Program-made: the position numbers and the translations under genes
DNA from: a virus
Virus record (IMG/VR): IMGVR_UViG_3300032006_000045
Span: 1 to 32,345 of that record
DNA length: 32,345 nucleotides
Reading direction: 5' to 3' (one strand)
Shown: positions 14,584 to 22,952 of the stretch, piece by piece
Position numbering within the stretch: position 1 is the first letter of the stretch
Layout: each line of letters begins with the position of its first letter
The notes under the pieces: model-generated
The model's database searches: none
What the model was told of the DNA's origin: nothing
What the model saw: the letters and a program-made list of their open reading frames with translations, nothing else

Positions 14584-17460
14584 CTAGTCGTCCAAGTCAC
14601 CTGTCACAAGCCACTCATCTGTGGCGATTTTTGTGATTGTGCAAGACGAATATTGGGCTCGCAATTTGAGCCCCGGAGTTGAACGTAGAGTCACACCAGA
14701 CCCTGCCACTATTGTCGCTTGGGCGCTACCTACTTGCGCGACCTGTACAGAATCCCCAACAGCGAAAGGAACACTGCTGTTAGGTGGAACTGTTATTGAT
14801 TGAGCGGAACCGTTGCTGGTAGTAACCAACTTGCCTCGGTCCCCGATCACCAGGGTGTACGCAGTTCCCGTCTGAGCATTCAGATCGAGGCTGTAACGAA
14901 CGTTACCTGTGACGTCAAAACCGTCGGCATCAAGGACTGCTGTTTCTGTTCCACCAACGTCAAACCGGATTTTGTCCTCATCTGAGGATTCCTCAACTTG
15001 AACCTTGGTGTCATTATCAGCGTCTTTAATGATTGTTGCATCGACCGTGCTTAAACCAGTATCGACATAAGCAGTGGTCGCCACTTTCGTGGAGTTGTCA
15101 TCAGCCGATTGTGTTGTAGCAGTAATTCCGTCTGCGAGGACGACAGTTGCTGCGAGTGAATTCTTCGACAATTGGATGACACCGTCAATGTAAACACTCT
15201 TGCCAGTGGCGAGAGCGATGTGTTCTGAAGATGTCCAAGCGTCAGTTGAGTCAACCCAGTTGAAGGTTTTATCGCTTGCGCCCTTCAGGGTGATTCCACC
15301 GCCGTCAGCAGTGGTGTCACTCGGAGAAGCGACAGCGCCGAGTTCAATGTTCTTGTCATCAACTGTGATGGTTGTTGAACTGATCTCAGTCGTCGTTCCG
15401 TTAACCGTGAGGTTCCCTGAAATGGTGACAGTGCCATCAGCGGCTATTGTCATTCTTTCTGAACCGGCAGTGTCAAAACGAATAATGTCTTCGTCTGAGG
15501 ATTCTTCTAACTGGATCTTGGTGTCGCCATCAGCGTCATCTATTGATGTGATTGCGGCAGAGGCTGTGGTGGCTTGAGTATCCGTATATGCGGTCGTTGC
15601 CACTTTCGTAGAGTTGTCGCTAGCAGATTGTGTGGTTGCTGCGACGCCATCTGCGAGAACAACCGTGGCTGCTAGAGAAGTGCTCGTCAAAAGGCTTGTG
15701 CCTCCTACGAGTATCCCCATGCTAGAAGCAAGGTTGATACCTGATTGCATCACGTCAGCGATTGTTGAGTCAGTTCCGTTTATCGAAACGCTCATACGGA
15801 TTGTTCCGTCTTCGCCACCTGCTGCTGGATCTGAAACAAGACCCGTAATCATTCCGTAGATGTTGTCTGAGCCGCCGTCGTCTTCACCCATGAATTGGAT
15901 TTGTCCGAGCAGATCGTTAGCAGCCTGACTTCCACTGTTTCTTTCTAAGTAAAGAAACGGCCCAGCACTAGCACCACTATCAGTAGTGAGAATGTTTATT
16001 GCACTTCCGAAAGCACCAGTAATTCCTGTTGCAGCGAACTGGCTGCTAGTGAATGAATACTTGTCGCTGCCAGCAAGATTTACTTTCATAACGTCATCTG
16101 CACTCCAATAAAGTTTGGAATCAGAATCAGTGTCATAAACCTCAGTGATTTTTAGATCTATAGCACCATCACCAGCATCGTCGTAGGTCGCCGTAGCGCC
16201 GCTGTGAGAGCCGTTGGTGGCTAATTGGGCCCCAACTATGTCTTCAACGTTCTCCGTGACGAGAGCAAGGTCTATGGCGCCGTCACCGGCATCGTCGTAT
16301 GTGGCTGTAATACCAGTGTGTGATCCGTTTGTTGCTAATTGTGCTCCTGCGATATCTTGCACATTTTCTGAAACGAGAGCCAAATCGACGGCTCCGTCAC
16401 CTGCATCATCGTAAGTAGCGGTGATTCCTGTGTGAGACCCATTAGTCGCTAATTGCGCCCCTGCGACATCTTGCGCCGCTTCAGTAAAATCAGTTACTGC
16501 TGAAGCAGCGATAGCGATAGTCGTGTCAGAAGCAGCGGTTAAACGCCCATAAGTATCAACCGTGAAAGTAGGCACAGCCGAAGCGCTACCGTAAGAAGCG
16601 CCTGTCACAGCCGTTGCCGCTAAATCAATATCGTCTGCGTTAACAACTATTCGTGCAGAACTAGCAGTCCCAACGTTGATTGTGTTACCACTGCTTGCGA
16701 GACCCGTACCGGGAGTGATCGCCTGGGTACCTGTGAATTGTGTGAATGCAATATCGTTAGTACCCACAGTGTGTGGATCACTTGTGGATGTTACAACAAA
16801 GCCTTGACCACCATTGGTGCTACCAGAGAGAACATAAACTGATTCGCCAGGGATAATCTCGGCTCCAGCGCTACCATCAAAGTCAACTGCACGAGTTAAT
16901 ACCCATGCGGCTGAACCGGAAGCGCCTTGAGCGGTTACATCATAAATACCGTTGTTAGCGGCAGTGGATTCGTCTTGGACAAGAATTCGATCGCCTGTGC
17001 TGGCGTTAGTGCCATCTACTTGTAAACGAACGTTTGAATCTGAGGTGAGTGTTGCTCCTACACCTGATGTCCCATTGCTGTAAGTCGGGGAGTTGGGGAG
17101 TGCGGCAGCGGTGCCCAACTTCACGGCTTCATGCCAGTGAACGACTTTCTCAGGGGATCCCCATTTAACACCACCACTTTGAGCGCTATCAGCGATAAGA
17201 ACTTGTCCATTCGAGCCAACGGCGACTCGGTCGACAGAGTTATCGGCGGTTCCTAAAATAAGGTCACCTTTAGCATCAACGAGGGCAGTGTCAATTGCAC
17301 CTAACCCGCCGTATCCAAGTGACGTCCAGACAGTGCTACCGTCACCGATCTTATACTTCCTAGTGTCCGACTCGATAGCGAACTCACCGTCGCTCAATGT
17401 CGGATTGTTAGATGTCCAGTTGGATGCTGTGTCCCTTCTGAACTGAATTTTTGCTGCCAT
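14584..17460 (-). CDS. Large tail fibre / structural protein
   Basis: This 958-residue protein begins with MAAKIQFRRDTASNW and a KIGDGSTVWTSLGYGG segment, a common N-terminal cap on phage fibre proteins that attaches them to the virion. The rest is serine/threonine/alanine-rich beta-structure with three 38-residue tandem repeats near residues 322-436, and two copies of a segment beginning LAATVVLADG that is followed by EESSDED. A GNLTVNGTTT...TVDDKNIELG module near residues 660-750 is shared with the smaller fibre gene at 17971. These features fit a trimeric receptor-binding or side fibre. The start follows AGGAG. The gene precedes the PASTA-like repeat protein by 22 bases. No enzymatic domain is seen. 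Confidence 0.8.
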   Translation of the reverse strand: MAAKIQFRRDTASNWTSNNPTLSDGEFAIESDTRKYKIGDGSTVWTSLGYGGLGAIDTALVDAKGDLILGTADNSVDRVAVGSNGQVLIADSAQSGGVKWGSPEKVVHWHEAVKLGTAAALPNSPTYSNGTSGVGATLTSDSNVRLQVDGTNASTGDRILVQDESTAANNGIYDVTAQGASGSAAWVLTRAVDFDGSAGAEIIPGESVYVLSGSTNGGQGFVVTSTSDPHTVGTNDIAFTQFTGTQAITPGTGLASSGNTINVGTASSARIVVNADDIDLAATAVTGASYGSASAVPTFTVDTYGRLTAASDTTIAIAASAVTDFTEAAQDVAGAQLATNGSHTGITATYDDAGDGAVDLALVSENVQDIAGAQLATNGSHTGITATYDDAGDGAIDLALVTENVEDIVGAQLATNGSHSGATATYDDAGDGAIDLKITEVYDTDSDSKLYWSADDVMKVNLAGSDKYSFTSSQFAATGITGAFGSAINILTTDSGASAGPFLYLERNSGSQAANDLLGQIQFMGEDDGGSDNIYGMITGLVSDPAAGGEDGTIRMSVSINGTDSTIADVMQSGINLASSMGILVGGTSLLTSTSLAATVVLADGVAATTQSASDNSTKVATTAYTDTQATTASAAITSIDDADGDTKIQLEESSDEDIIRFDTAGSERMTIAADGTVTISGNLTVNGTTTEISSTTITVDDKNIELGAVASPSDTTADGGGITLKGASDKTFNWVDSTDAWTSSEHIALATGKSVYIDGVIQLSKNSLAATVVLADGITATTQSADDNSTKVATTAYVDTGLSTVDATIIKDADNDTKVQVEESSDEDKIRFDVGGTETAVLDADGFDVTGNVRYSLDLNAQTGTAYTLVIGDRGKLVTTSNGSAQSITVPPNSSVPFAVGDSVQVAQVGSAQATIVAGSGVTLRSTPGLKLRAQYSSCTITKIATDEWLVTGDLDD
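16153..16494. repeat. Three tandem 114-bp repeats inside the large fibre gene
   Basis: Units at about 16153-16266, 16267-16380 and 16381-16494 encode 38-residue blocks ending in the QLATNGSHTGITATYDDAGD type sequence. Amino acids are nearly identical while codons differ, so the copies have diverged under protein-level selection. Such repeats lengthen fibre shafts and provide recombination sites. Confidence 0.85.
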
Positions 17461-17469
17461 TTTGTTCTC

Positions 17470-17904
17470 CTAGAGTGACGCGCCGTTAGCGCCACCATCT
17501 GCTGATATTAGATAATGAACCGAGTCTGAAGCATTCCCACCATCAGCGCTAGTCGTCGATGGGATATTGCTTTCGTTCCAAGTGCTATCTGCTCTGAAAT
17601 ACAGAGACTTGTTTGTTGTGTCCACTGCTAAAGCACCATCAGCCAAAGTGTCGGTTGGTGCACCTGAAGTGGTGAGAGTAATAAGACCAGCAGCACCCTC
17701 GAAAGTATCATCAGTTTTCAGGGCGTTTGCCGCTGAACGATACAAAGTGACATCACCGGCACCAGAGCCGGATCCCCAAGTCAACTTGCCACCAGCATCA
17801 ACTGCGATTCTGGCATTGGAGTCGCCAGAAACGAAAACGTCTATCGCTGTCGATGCAGCGGATGCAAATGTCTGAGCGGTTATCCGCTCTACAAACTTGG
17901 GCAT
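17470..17904 (-). CDS. Small structural / fibre-associated protein
   Basis: This 144-residue protein is rich in alanine, serine, threonine and aspartate, with ITAQTFASAASTAIDVFVSG at the start and LADGALAVDTTNKSLYFRAD in the middle. The latter is of the same type as the attachment-like motif seen in phage fibre proteins (a D-T-x-x-K-x-x-Y-x-R-x-x-x-x-W pattern). The C-terminus is glycine/asparagine rich. It lies between two fibre genes, nine bases before the large fibre start. It is probably a fibre tip, connector or head-decoration protein. I do not recognise a specific family. Confidence 0.6.
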   Translation of the reverse strand: MPKFVERITAQTFASAASTAIDVFVSGDSNARIAVDAGGKLTWGSGSGAGDVTLYRSAANALKTDDTFEGAAGLITLTTSGAPTDTLADGALAVDTTNKSLYFRADSTWNESNIPSTTSADGGNASDSVHYLISADGGANGASL

Positions 17905-17970
17905 AGCCTCAACTATTCCTCTTTTTAATTGGCCCCTGTCCTACCCCGCAAGGTAGTTATGGGGAATGGA

Positions 17971-19110
17971 CTAACCGATAACCACCACTTTATATGCGCC
18001 GGATGCCGGAGCCGATGCGAATGAAACTGTCACCTGGCTGGTGGAGTTCCGTGTCACATTGGCAAAAACTGTGTCGTTAGTGGATGCGTCGTAAACCTCA
18101 ACCATGACATCCATGGTTGACCTGTTATGTGTTATAGCGAACGATGTAGAAGAACCGTCACCGATAGTTGCAGTGACTTTTTCCATGATGCCAAGGTTTG
18201 CCCTGGCATCTCCAGCAGTAGAGGCTCCAGTACCACCATGGGCTACCGCAATGTCGGTTGCAGCCCATGTGCCTGAGGCGATAGTGCCGACCGAAGTAAG
18301 TGATGAGGTCGTGACACCAGTCCCAAGCGTAGTTGCACTCAGAACCGAAGTATTATTGATCTTAAATTCTTTACCCGCAGCAGCATTAACATGCTCGGAA
18401 AAATCCCATGAATCAGAATCGTTTTCCCACAGGATGGTTTTATCAGTGGCACCTTTCAGGGTGATACCGCCGCCATCAGCGGTGATATCAGTTGGGGAGC
18501 CGATAGAACCAAGTTCGAGGTTCTTGTCGTCAACTGTGAGAGTGGTGGAGTTGACCGTTGTGGTTGTGCCGTTAACAGTCAGGTTCCCCGTGACAGTCAG
18601 GTGTTGTCCGATTGTTACATCATCAGGGAGACCGATAACAAGGGTTCCTGATCCATCCGTATAGGTAACCGATACTTCGTCTGCTGTTCCCGAGATAAGG
18701 GCCCCAGCAACATCCTCTACGGCTTCTTGAAAATCTGTAACTTGAGTATTTGGAATCGCTATGTTGACATCAGCGGCAGCGGTTAAACGACCTTGAGCGT
18801 CAACCGTATAAGTCGGGACTGCGGTCGCACTGCCATAAGAGTTAGCGGTAACCGAAGTATCCGCAATATTTATCGTAACGTCTCCCTGGACCCCACCTCC
18901 CGAGAGTCCCGTGCCCGCCGTGACAGATTCGATATCGCCTTCAGCGAGGTTTATCCATGAACTCCCATTGTAAAAATTGAGGGTATTGTTCGTGGTGTTG
19001 TAGTACATCTGCCCAGTGACAGGCGTGCTAGGAGCGCTAGCAAGATTCTCTATCCGAGGCTTGATTAGTTGATTTTGATTTAGGTCAAGATTGACCAAAT
19101 ACTTCGGCAT
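17971..19110 (-). CDS. Tail fibre / structural protein, paralog of the large fibre
   Basis: This 379-residue protein starts with a MPKYLVNLDLNQNQL cap and APSTPVTGQMYYNTTNNTLNFYNGSSW, the usual fibre N-terminal motif. It shares two blocks with the 958-residue fibre: a TVDAQGRLTAAAD region and the module from GNLTVNGTTT through ADGGGITLKGATDK. The C-terminal part (SFAITHNRSTMDVMVEVYDA... VTVSFASAPASGAYKVVVIG) has the beta-sandwich pattern seen at fibre tips that bind receptors. The start follows AGGAG. It probably forms a second fibre or a short adsorption spike. Its specificity cannot be read from the sequence. Confidence 0.75.
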   Translation of the reverse strand: MPKYLVNLDLNQNQLIKPRIENLASAPSTPVTGQMYYNTTNNTLNFYNGSSWINLAEGDIESVTAGTGLSGGGVQGDVTINIADTSVTANSYGSATAVPTYTVDAQGRLTAAADVNIAIPNTQVTDFQEAVEDVAGALISGTADEVSVTYTDGSGTLVIGLPDDVTIGQHLTVTGNLTVNGTTTTVNSTTLTVDDKNLELGSIGSPTDITADGGGITLKGATDKTILWENDSDSWDFSEHVNAAAGKEFKINNTSVLSATTLGTGVTTSSLTSVGTIASGTWAATDIAVAHGGTGASTAGDARANLGIMEKVTATIGDGSSTSFAITHNRSTMDVMVEVYDASTNDTVFANVTRNSTSQVTVSFASAPASGAYKVVVIG

Positions 19111-19148
19111 CTAGGCTCCTAGTAAGCGTATAAAAAAACGATTCTCTA

Positions 19149-19739
19149 CTAAGAAAGATACGCCTTTCCGCCGAACGATTGTGCGAAGGTAATCGTTAGT
19201 GCATCTGCACTTGTGTACGTCACGTCTCCGTAGCAGACATTATCGGACGTATCGACCACAAAAACACTGGGTCTAAACCCAAGATTATGGGTTACCGACC
19301 AACTAGTAGAGGGTGTCTCCTGCGTATGTGTATAGGATGTCTGGCCAGCAATAGAAGTCGCAACATAAGCCTGTGTTGCGTAATTGTAAGAAGTGATCGG
19401 AGTGGTGGCAGGTGTGATATCCGCTAAATCCAAAGTCCCTGCAATGGAATTTTCTGGCACAGCAATGTTGTATTTATTCTGTCCAGCGCCATCAATGTTC
19501 TCAGTTACTTCATAAGTAACGCCCGTTGGTTGAGTAGTTGAGTCGTCAGTAGCAGTAAGTGAAACACTGAAAGTTCCCGCTCCATTCAAAGTGCCCGTAA
19601 CAAAAGTTGGAGCAACAATTTGATCATTAGAAGAATCAGTCATTGTCGTTGAAGCAAGGAACGTAACATTGCCAGTGGCAGGAGTTGAGTTATCTGCCTG
19701 TAAATAGGTACCGGTTACGGTGATCGTTGTAAAAGCCAT
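19149..19739 (-). CDS. Structural / adsorption protein with fibre-type C-terminus
   Basis: This 196-residue protein has a beta-rich N-terminal half (TTITVTGTYLQADNSTPATG, then GTFSVSLTATDDSTTQ) that looks like an immunoglobulin-like or carboxypeptidase-regulatory-like sandwich. The C-terminal 45 residues (TSWSVTHNLGFRPSVFVVDT...ITFAQSFGGKAYLS) match the H-N-L-G-x-x-P-x-V-x-V-x-D pattern found at the ends of phage tail and fibre proteins. The ATG overlaps the previous stop as TAATG, so it is co-translated with the tail terminator-like gene. It is probably a tail-tip or fibre protein. Confidence 0.65.
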   Translation of the reverse strand: MAFTTITVTGTYLQADNSTPATGNVTFLASTTMTDSSNDQIVAPTFVTGTLNGAGTFSVSLTATDDSTTQPTGVTYEVTENIDGAGQNKYNIAVPENSIAGTLDLADITPATTPITSYNYATQAYVATSIAGQTSYTHTQETPSTSWSVTHNLGFRPSVFVVDTSDNVCYGDVTYTSADALTITFAQSFGGKAYLS

Positions 19740-20125
19740 TAGTTTGTGTGTGTAACGTCGAGGGATAAGGAATGGTGACAGATGTCTATTTCAGGTTGCA
19801 CATCTCTGACCACATCCACAACCCTGCACTGAAAAATATTTTTATCAGCGCCAGTCAAAGTCGCTGAATCAAGAGCAGCCAACAAAGACTCAACCAAGGT
19901 CACATCTTCAGACTCGTGAGATTGCCATAAGTCAACTTGCATTTCTTGTGTCCGTGCAAGGACACTCCCATCACCTTGGAGAACGGGCCCCCTACCTAAA
20001 TCTGAGGCAAGAGTGACAAACGGCAGCGCTGTCGAGTCGGGGGCGATATCTCTGAACACACCAGTAATGCCGGAAATACTTGCACTTGTTATTGCAGTTC
20101 TTACTGCTGCTCCAACGCTGGCCAT
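19739..20125 (-). CDS. Tail terminator / tail completion protein
   Basis: This 128-residue protein resembles the DUF3168 / gp17-like tail completion family: a short N-terminal helix (VGAAVRTAITSA), then FRDIAPDSTALPFVTLASDLGRG, QEMQVDLWQSHESEDVTLVESLLAAL, and FQCRVVDVVRDVQPEIDICHHSLSLDVTH at the end. Such proteins cap the tail end and join it to the head. Both flanks overlap neighbouring genes by one base (TAATG), the pattern of a connector operon. Synteny with the neck protein, stopper and connector on its right supports the call. Confidence 0.7.
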   Translation of the reverse strand: MASVGAAVRTAITSASISGITGVFRDIAPDSTALPFVTLASDLGRGPVLQGDGSVLARTQEMQVDLWQSHESEDVTLVESLLAALDSATLTGADKNIFQCRVVDVVRDVQPEIDICHHSLSLDVTHTN

Positions 20126-20724
20126 TATCTACCTGCCCTTACTTCACGACCTATTGTCGCATAAGTCTTCTTTGGCATCTGCGTTCTTAGTTTCGCAGCC
20201 ATTGCACGCTCCCCTGCCAAAAAGAAACGAGCAGTTATCGACCTGATCATGGTTAGGTTTTGAGGGTTACGTCTTTGCTCACGCCAATGCGGACGAGGTG
20301 GGACTTGAGCGCCTTGCGGAGTCATGTAACCCCGTTCCAAACGCAGTGCCGCTTCGTGCCGTGTGAAAATATGCACGACAGTTTTACCAAAACCTTTAAC
20401 AAACCGCCCTGTTGCCACTGACCGTCCTGGGCGCACAGCGACAGAAAATTCAACGCTGTCTCTTAACTCCCCTTCCTGCATCGCTGGAGGGGCTGGCGGA
20501 ACCGATGCTCGTACTTCTCCCTTGGTCGGGTGAATATATTTTTTACCTGTGCCCGCTTTGCTGTAACCAATTTGAATAACGGTTTTGTATTTTTGGCCAA
20601 TATGAGCACCCGCTTTAGGTAACGCTAAACCACCCCCGTTGTAAACGTTAATGGCATTAGCCAGAATGGCATCTCCTAGATTCCGATGCCGTTTCGTGTA
20701 ATTCCCGACTATCCCCGCTGTCAT
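20125..20724 (-). CDS. HK97 gp10-like neck / minor tail protein
   Basis: This 199-residue basic protein has features of HK97 gp10-type neck proteins: a central region with PAMQEGELRDSVEFSVAV, RFVKGFGKTVVHIFTRHEAALRLERGYMT, and PPRPHWREQRRNPQ. These proteins assemble at the head-tail joint. The C-terminal half is arginine-rich and helical. It overlaps the stopper gene by four bases (ATGA) and the terminator-like gene by one base. No other motif is visible. Position and composition carry the call more than identity. Confidence 0.7.
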   Translation of the reverse strand: MTAGIVGNYTKRHRNLGDAILANAINVYNGGGLALPKAGAHIGQKYKTVIQIGYSKAGTGKKYIHPTKGEVRASVPPAPPAMQEGELRDSVEFSVAVRPGRSVATGRFVKGFGKTVVHIFTRHEAALRLERGYMTPQGAQVPPRPHWREQRRNPQNLTMIRSITARFFLAGERAMAAKLRTQMPKKTYATIGREVRAGR

Positions 20725-21044
20725 GTCCTAGCCCCTAGTAAAAAGACTCTGTAATGCGACGGGGTGAATTGGATCCCTGTGATGTCATAAGTGCCATTTA
20801 GAAGAGTGTTTAAACCTGAAACCACAATCTGATCGGCGTCTGTAATGGTCGCGGATGTTGGCACCCAAGCAATGGCTTCAGCCTGACTAGAGGCTTGACC
20901 CTCGATACCCACATCTTCGGTGTTACGAACCATGACACGGCCCTGAATAGTTGTGTCACTATTGGAATATGTGACTTGCCCTTCTGCGTTTACCGAAGCA
21001 GTGCTTCTACTCCGAATTGTCAGAGTGTGAGATGCCCCACGCAT
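20721..21044 (-). CDS. Head-tail joining protein / stopper (SPP1 gp16-like)
   Basis: This 107-residue protein is beta-rich: HTLTIRSRSTASVNAEGQVTY, then TIQGRVMVRNTEDVG, a VPTSATITDADQIVVSGL segment, and a short C-terminal strand pair (YDITGIQFTPSHYRVFLLG). This is the size and layout of head-closure proteins that gate DNA exit, an assignment made by position between the connector and the neck protein. Overlaps of one base (TAATG) and four bases (ATGA) with its neighbours place it in the connector operon. Confidence 0.7.
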   Translation of the reverse strand: MRGASHTLTIRSRSTASVNAEGQVTYSNSDTTIQGRVMVRNTEDVGIEGQASSQAEAIAWVPTSATITDADQIVVSGLNTLLNGTYDITGIQFTPSHYRVFLLGART

Positions 21045-21604
21045 TAGTAAACCCCTCTGCGCCTATACCTCCGCACCCAACGGAGATCTTCCTCAGAAAA
21101 ACCTGAGGCTCCATTATTTGCAAATGTCATGTCCACGCCCTCAGCCTTAAGGCGTTGCATGCCTTGGGCATCAGCAAGAATTTGCGACATCTCCCGAGCG
21201 GTAACCCTGAGCATTAGGGCTTCTAGTTGTTGTTGCTCACTTGCACCCATACCTGCTGTGTAAGTGATGAGAGCGCTGGTTCCTTGTGTCGTCGCAAAAA
21301 TGCCGTCAATCCCCCACGTGTAAATATCGAAGTCAGTAAGAGTTTGAGTCGTTTCAGATCCGAGGTCACCTATCTTTAAAGAAGTCACCGAAATAACCGG
21401 GTATTCCTTTAAAAATATTTGATGTTGGTTTCTCTGAAGGATGTGTGCTTCATCAGTGACAGTCGTACCAGTTAAAGATCTGTTGAGTATCCCTGACAAC
21501 TCACGCTCTAATGCGCCAATCATCGAGTTAGCGGCGGCTTGCTCTCCCGTAGTGAACGTCTTGTTCATGTAAGTGGCAAGATCTTGATAAGTGATGATGG
21601 CCAT
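21044..21604 (-). CDS. Head-tail connector (adaptor) protein, gp6/gp15-like
   Basis: This 186-residue protein has the mixed helix and beta layout of connector proteins. A helical N-terminus (ITYQDLATYMNKTFTTGEQA; AANSMIGALERELSGILNRS) is followed by IFLKEYPVISVTSLKIGD and ALITYTAGM, which is the usual E-Y-P-V-x-S-V-x-x-L stretch, and then helices carrying QQQLEALMLRVTAREMSQIL. It should dock on the portal. The C-terminus is a basic tail (RWVRRYRRRGVY). It is the first gene of the four-gene connector run. The 35-base gap to the WhiB gene on its right leaves room for a separate transcript start. Confidence 0.75.
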   Translation of the reverse strand: MAIITYQDLATYMNKTFTTGEQAAANSMIGALERELSGILNRSLTGTTVTDEAHILQRNQHQIFLKEYPVISVTSLKIGDLGSETTQTLTDFDIYTWGIDGIFATTQGTSALITYTAGMGASEQQQLEALMLRVTAREMSQILADAQGMQRLKAEGVDMTFANNGASGFSEEDLRWVRRYRRRGVY

Positions 21605-21639
21605 GTTGCTAGCCTACGCTTTCTTTGGGCACTAGTCGA

Positions 21640-21969
21640 TTAGGCTTCGCCTGCTTCAAGGATTCTTTTCGCCCTAAGTATCAATAAACGCTCCCTTGTG
21701 CTCTTCCCTCCCCAAATCCCATAACGCTCATTATTCTCTAAGGCGTACCTTAAACAATCATCAACTACTGGGCATGTGGAACACATAGCCTTAGCCGCTT
21801 TAAGCGATTCTGTATCCCCTGGCGATGGGAAAAATATTGACGGGTCTTCACAAGTTCTACAAGAAGCGTCTTTCTGATATTGAGGTCGCTCGATTGCAAG
21901 TATGCGATCAGAATTATCCCAGCCAGCCGATTCGACTCTGGGCATTGAGTAATCATCGCCCCAAGCCAT
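21640..21969 (-). CDS. WhiB-family iron-sulfur transcription regulator
   Basis: This 109-residue protein carries the family hallmarks: cysteines at 37 or 40, 63, 66 and 72 (C-x2-C-x5-C at KAMCSTCPVVDDC) for a 4Fe-4S cluster, an EDPSIFFP segment before them, and GIWGG at 84-88 followed by basic residues. WhiB proteins bind the sigma factor region 4 and occur almost only in Actinobacteria and their phages, which is why this window points to an actinobacterial host. Phage WhiB homologs such as WhiBTM4 can inhibit host WhiB function. It sits between the lysin and the connector genes, an unusual spot for a regulator. Confidence 0.93.
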   Translation of the reverse strand: MAWGDDYSMPRVESAGWDNSDRILAIERPQYQKDASCRTCEDPSIFFPSPGDTESLKAAKAMCSTCPVVDDCLRYALENNERYGIWGGKSTRERLLILRAKRILEAGEA

Positions 21970-22043
21970 ACTTCTATTTTGGCATGACTGTTTTCGTGTA
22001 AACGGCTAGTCAAATAGCGATTCTTGTACCTTTGTACGCGCTG
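21970..22043 (-). promoter_or_regulatory. Intergenic region upstream of whiB, possible weak promoter
   Basis: This 74-base gap separates the lysin stop from the WhiB start. TTGACT on the minus strand (complement of 22008-22013) is a candidate -35 box, but no good -10 box lies at the usual distance. GTAC-AAAG-GTAC forms a small inverted repeat nearby. I propose a promoter only tentatively. Confidence 0.2.
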
Positions 22044-22952
22044 TTACTGGGTAACTAGTTTTTTTGCCCAACAATGCTTAGAAGGATTCCAATGCTGTGG
22101 ACCAGAGGTGTAAAAAAGCCAACTGGCGACGCCCGTGTTCGCCTCTAAATCAAAGATGTCAAAACCTTCAAAACCGGCGAGAGAGCGGCGAAGATTCCAG
22201 TACTTATGCAAGTGCTGAAAGGCACCTTTGGCATGCGCCCAAGAAACCGCCGAGTTGTATGTATCTGTTGGCTTGGCGCTACTTTCACATGCCGCGACAG
22301 CCAAAGCCCAATCCCAGTCTTCTTCTAGAAAGTACCACTGAACATATTGCTCCAGAGTTGGCGGATCTTCGTAGTGCATATTCATGTCTAATGCGGCTTC
22401 TTTGTCAGGGTTGTCGATCATCCATTGCCATTGGCGATCATTCATCCATAAACGAGTGGCCTTTTCTTCTCCACCAATTGCCGCAACATGTGCTTTCCGA
22501 GTCACCGGACCATAAACCCCATCAACCCAACGCATCCCTAAATCCATTTGGAGTTCGACGATGTGAGATCCTTTTTCCATTTGGTAATACTTACGCCTCA
22601 GATTTTCAGGTAAAGGATCCTCGTGTTCAACAACTTCAAAATGGGGGGCCTCAGCCTTAAAGACTTGTTTCGGTTGTTCTGGCTCAGGAACAGTTGTGGT
22701 TGGCGGCACCGTAGTTGTAGTTGTGGTCGTCGTCGGTGAAACCCAATCCCAATACAACTCAGTTGGTATCTCAACAGGAGTAGCGGGGACTACGCCGCCT
22801 CCATAATAACCCCTGAATGATTCGTCGAAATTACTATCAGCCACGGCAACGTTGTCTTCTAGCGACAACTCTTCATAAACGGCTGCAACAACAATTGAAA
22901 TCGTTACTAGTGCAACCAAACGGAACGAAAATCCTCTAAATATTTCTTTCAT
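22044..22952 (-). CDS. Membrane-anchored cell-wall lysin (peptidoglycan-binding plus transglycosylase-like)
   Basis: This 302-residue protein starts with a short basic stretch and a hydrophobic segment at residues 11-26, a signal peptide or signal anchor. A threonine/proline-rich linker follows (residues 73-90, an eight-threonine run and a three-threonine run), then a peptidoglycan-binding-like segment (YQMEKGSHIVELQMDLGMRW, GVYGPVTRKA, residues 123-155). The C-terminal domain (about 205-300) resembles lytic transglycosylases or lysozymes, with WALAVAACESSAKP providing the candidate catalytic glutamate E223, then KGAFQHLHKYW. It could lyse the host at the end of infection or act at entry from the virion. 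The start overlaps the HNH gene by four bases. Confidence 0.8.
   Translation of the reverse strand: MKEIFRGFSFRLVALVTISIVVAAVYEELSLEDNVAVADSNFDESFRGYYGGGVVPATPVEIPTELYWDWVSPTTTTTTTTVPPTTTVPEPEQPKQVFKAEAPHFEVVEHEDPLPENLRRKYYQMEKGSHIVELQMDLGMRWVDGVYGPVTRKAHVAAIGGEEKATRLWMNDRQWQWMIDNPDKEAALDMNMHYEDPPTLEQYVQWYFLEEDWDWALAVAACESSAKPTDTYNSAVSWAHAKGAFQHLHKYWNLRRSLAGFEGFDIFDLEANTGVASWLFYTSGPQHWNPSKHCWAKKLVTQ

Noticed and set aside
16153-16494. Possible CRISPR or phage att repeats
   Set aside because: The 114-bp repeats are in-frame protein repeats with codon-level divergence inside the fibre gene.
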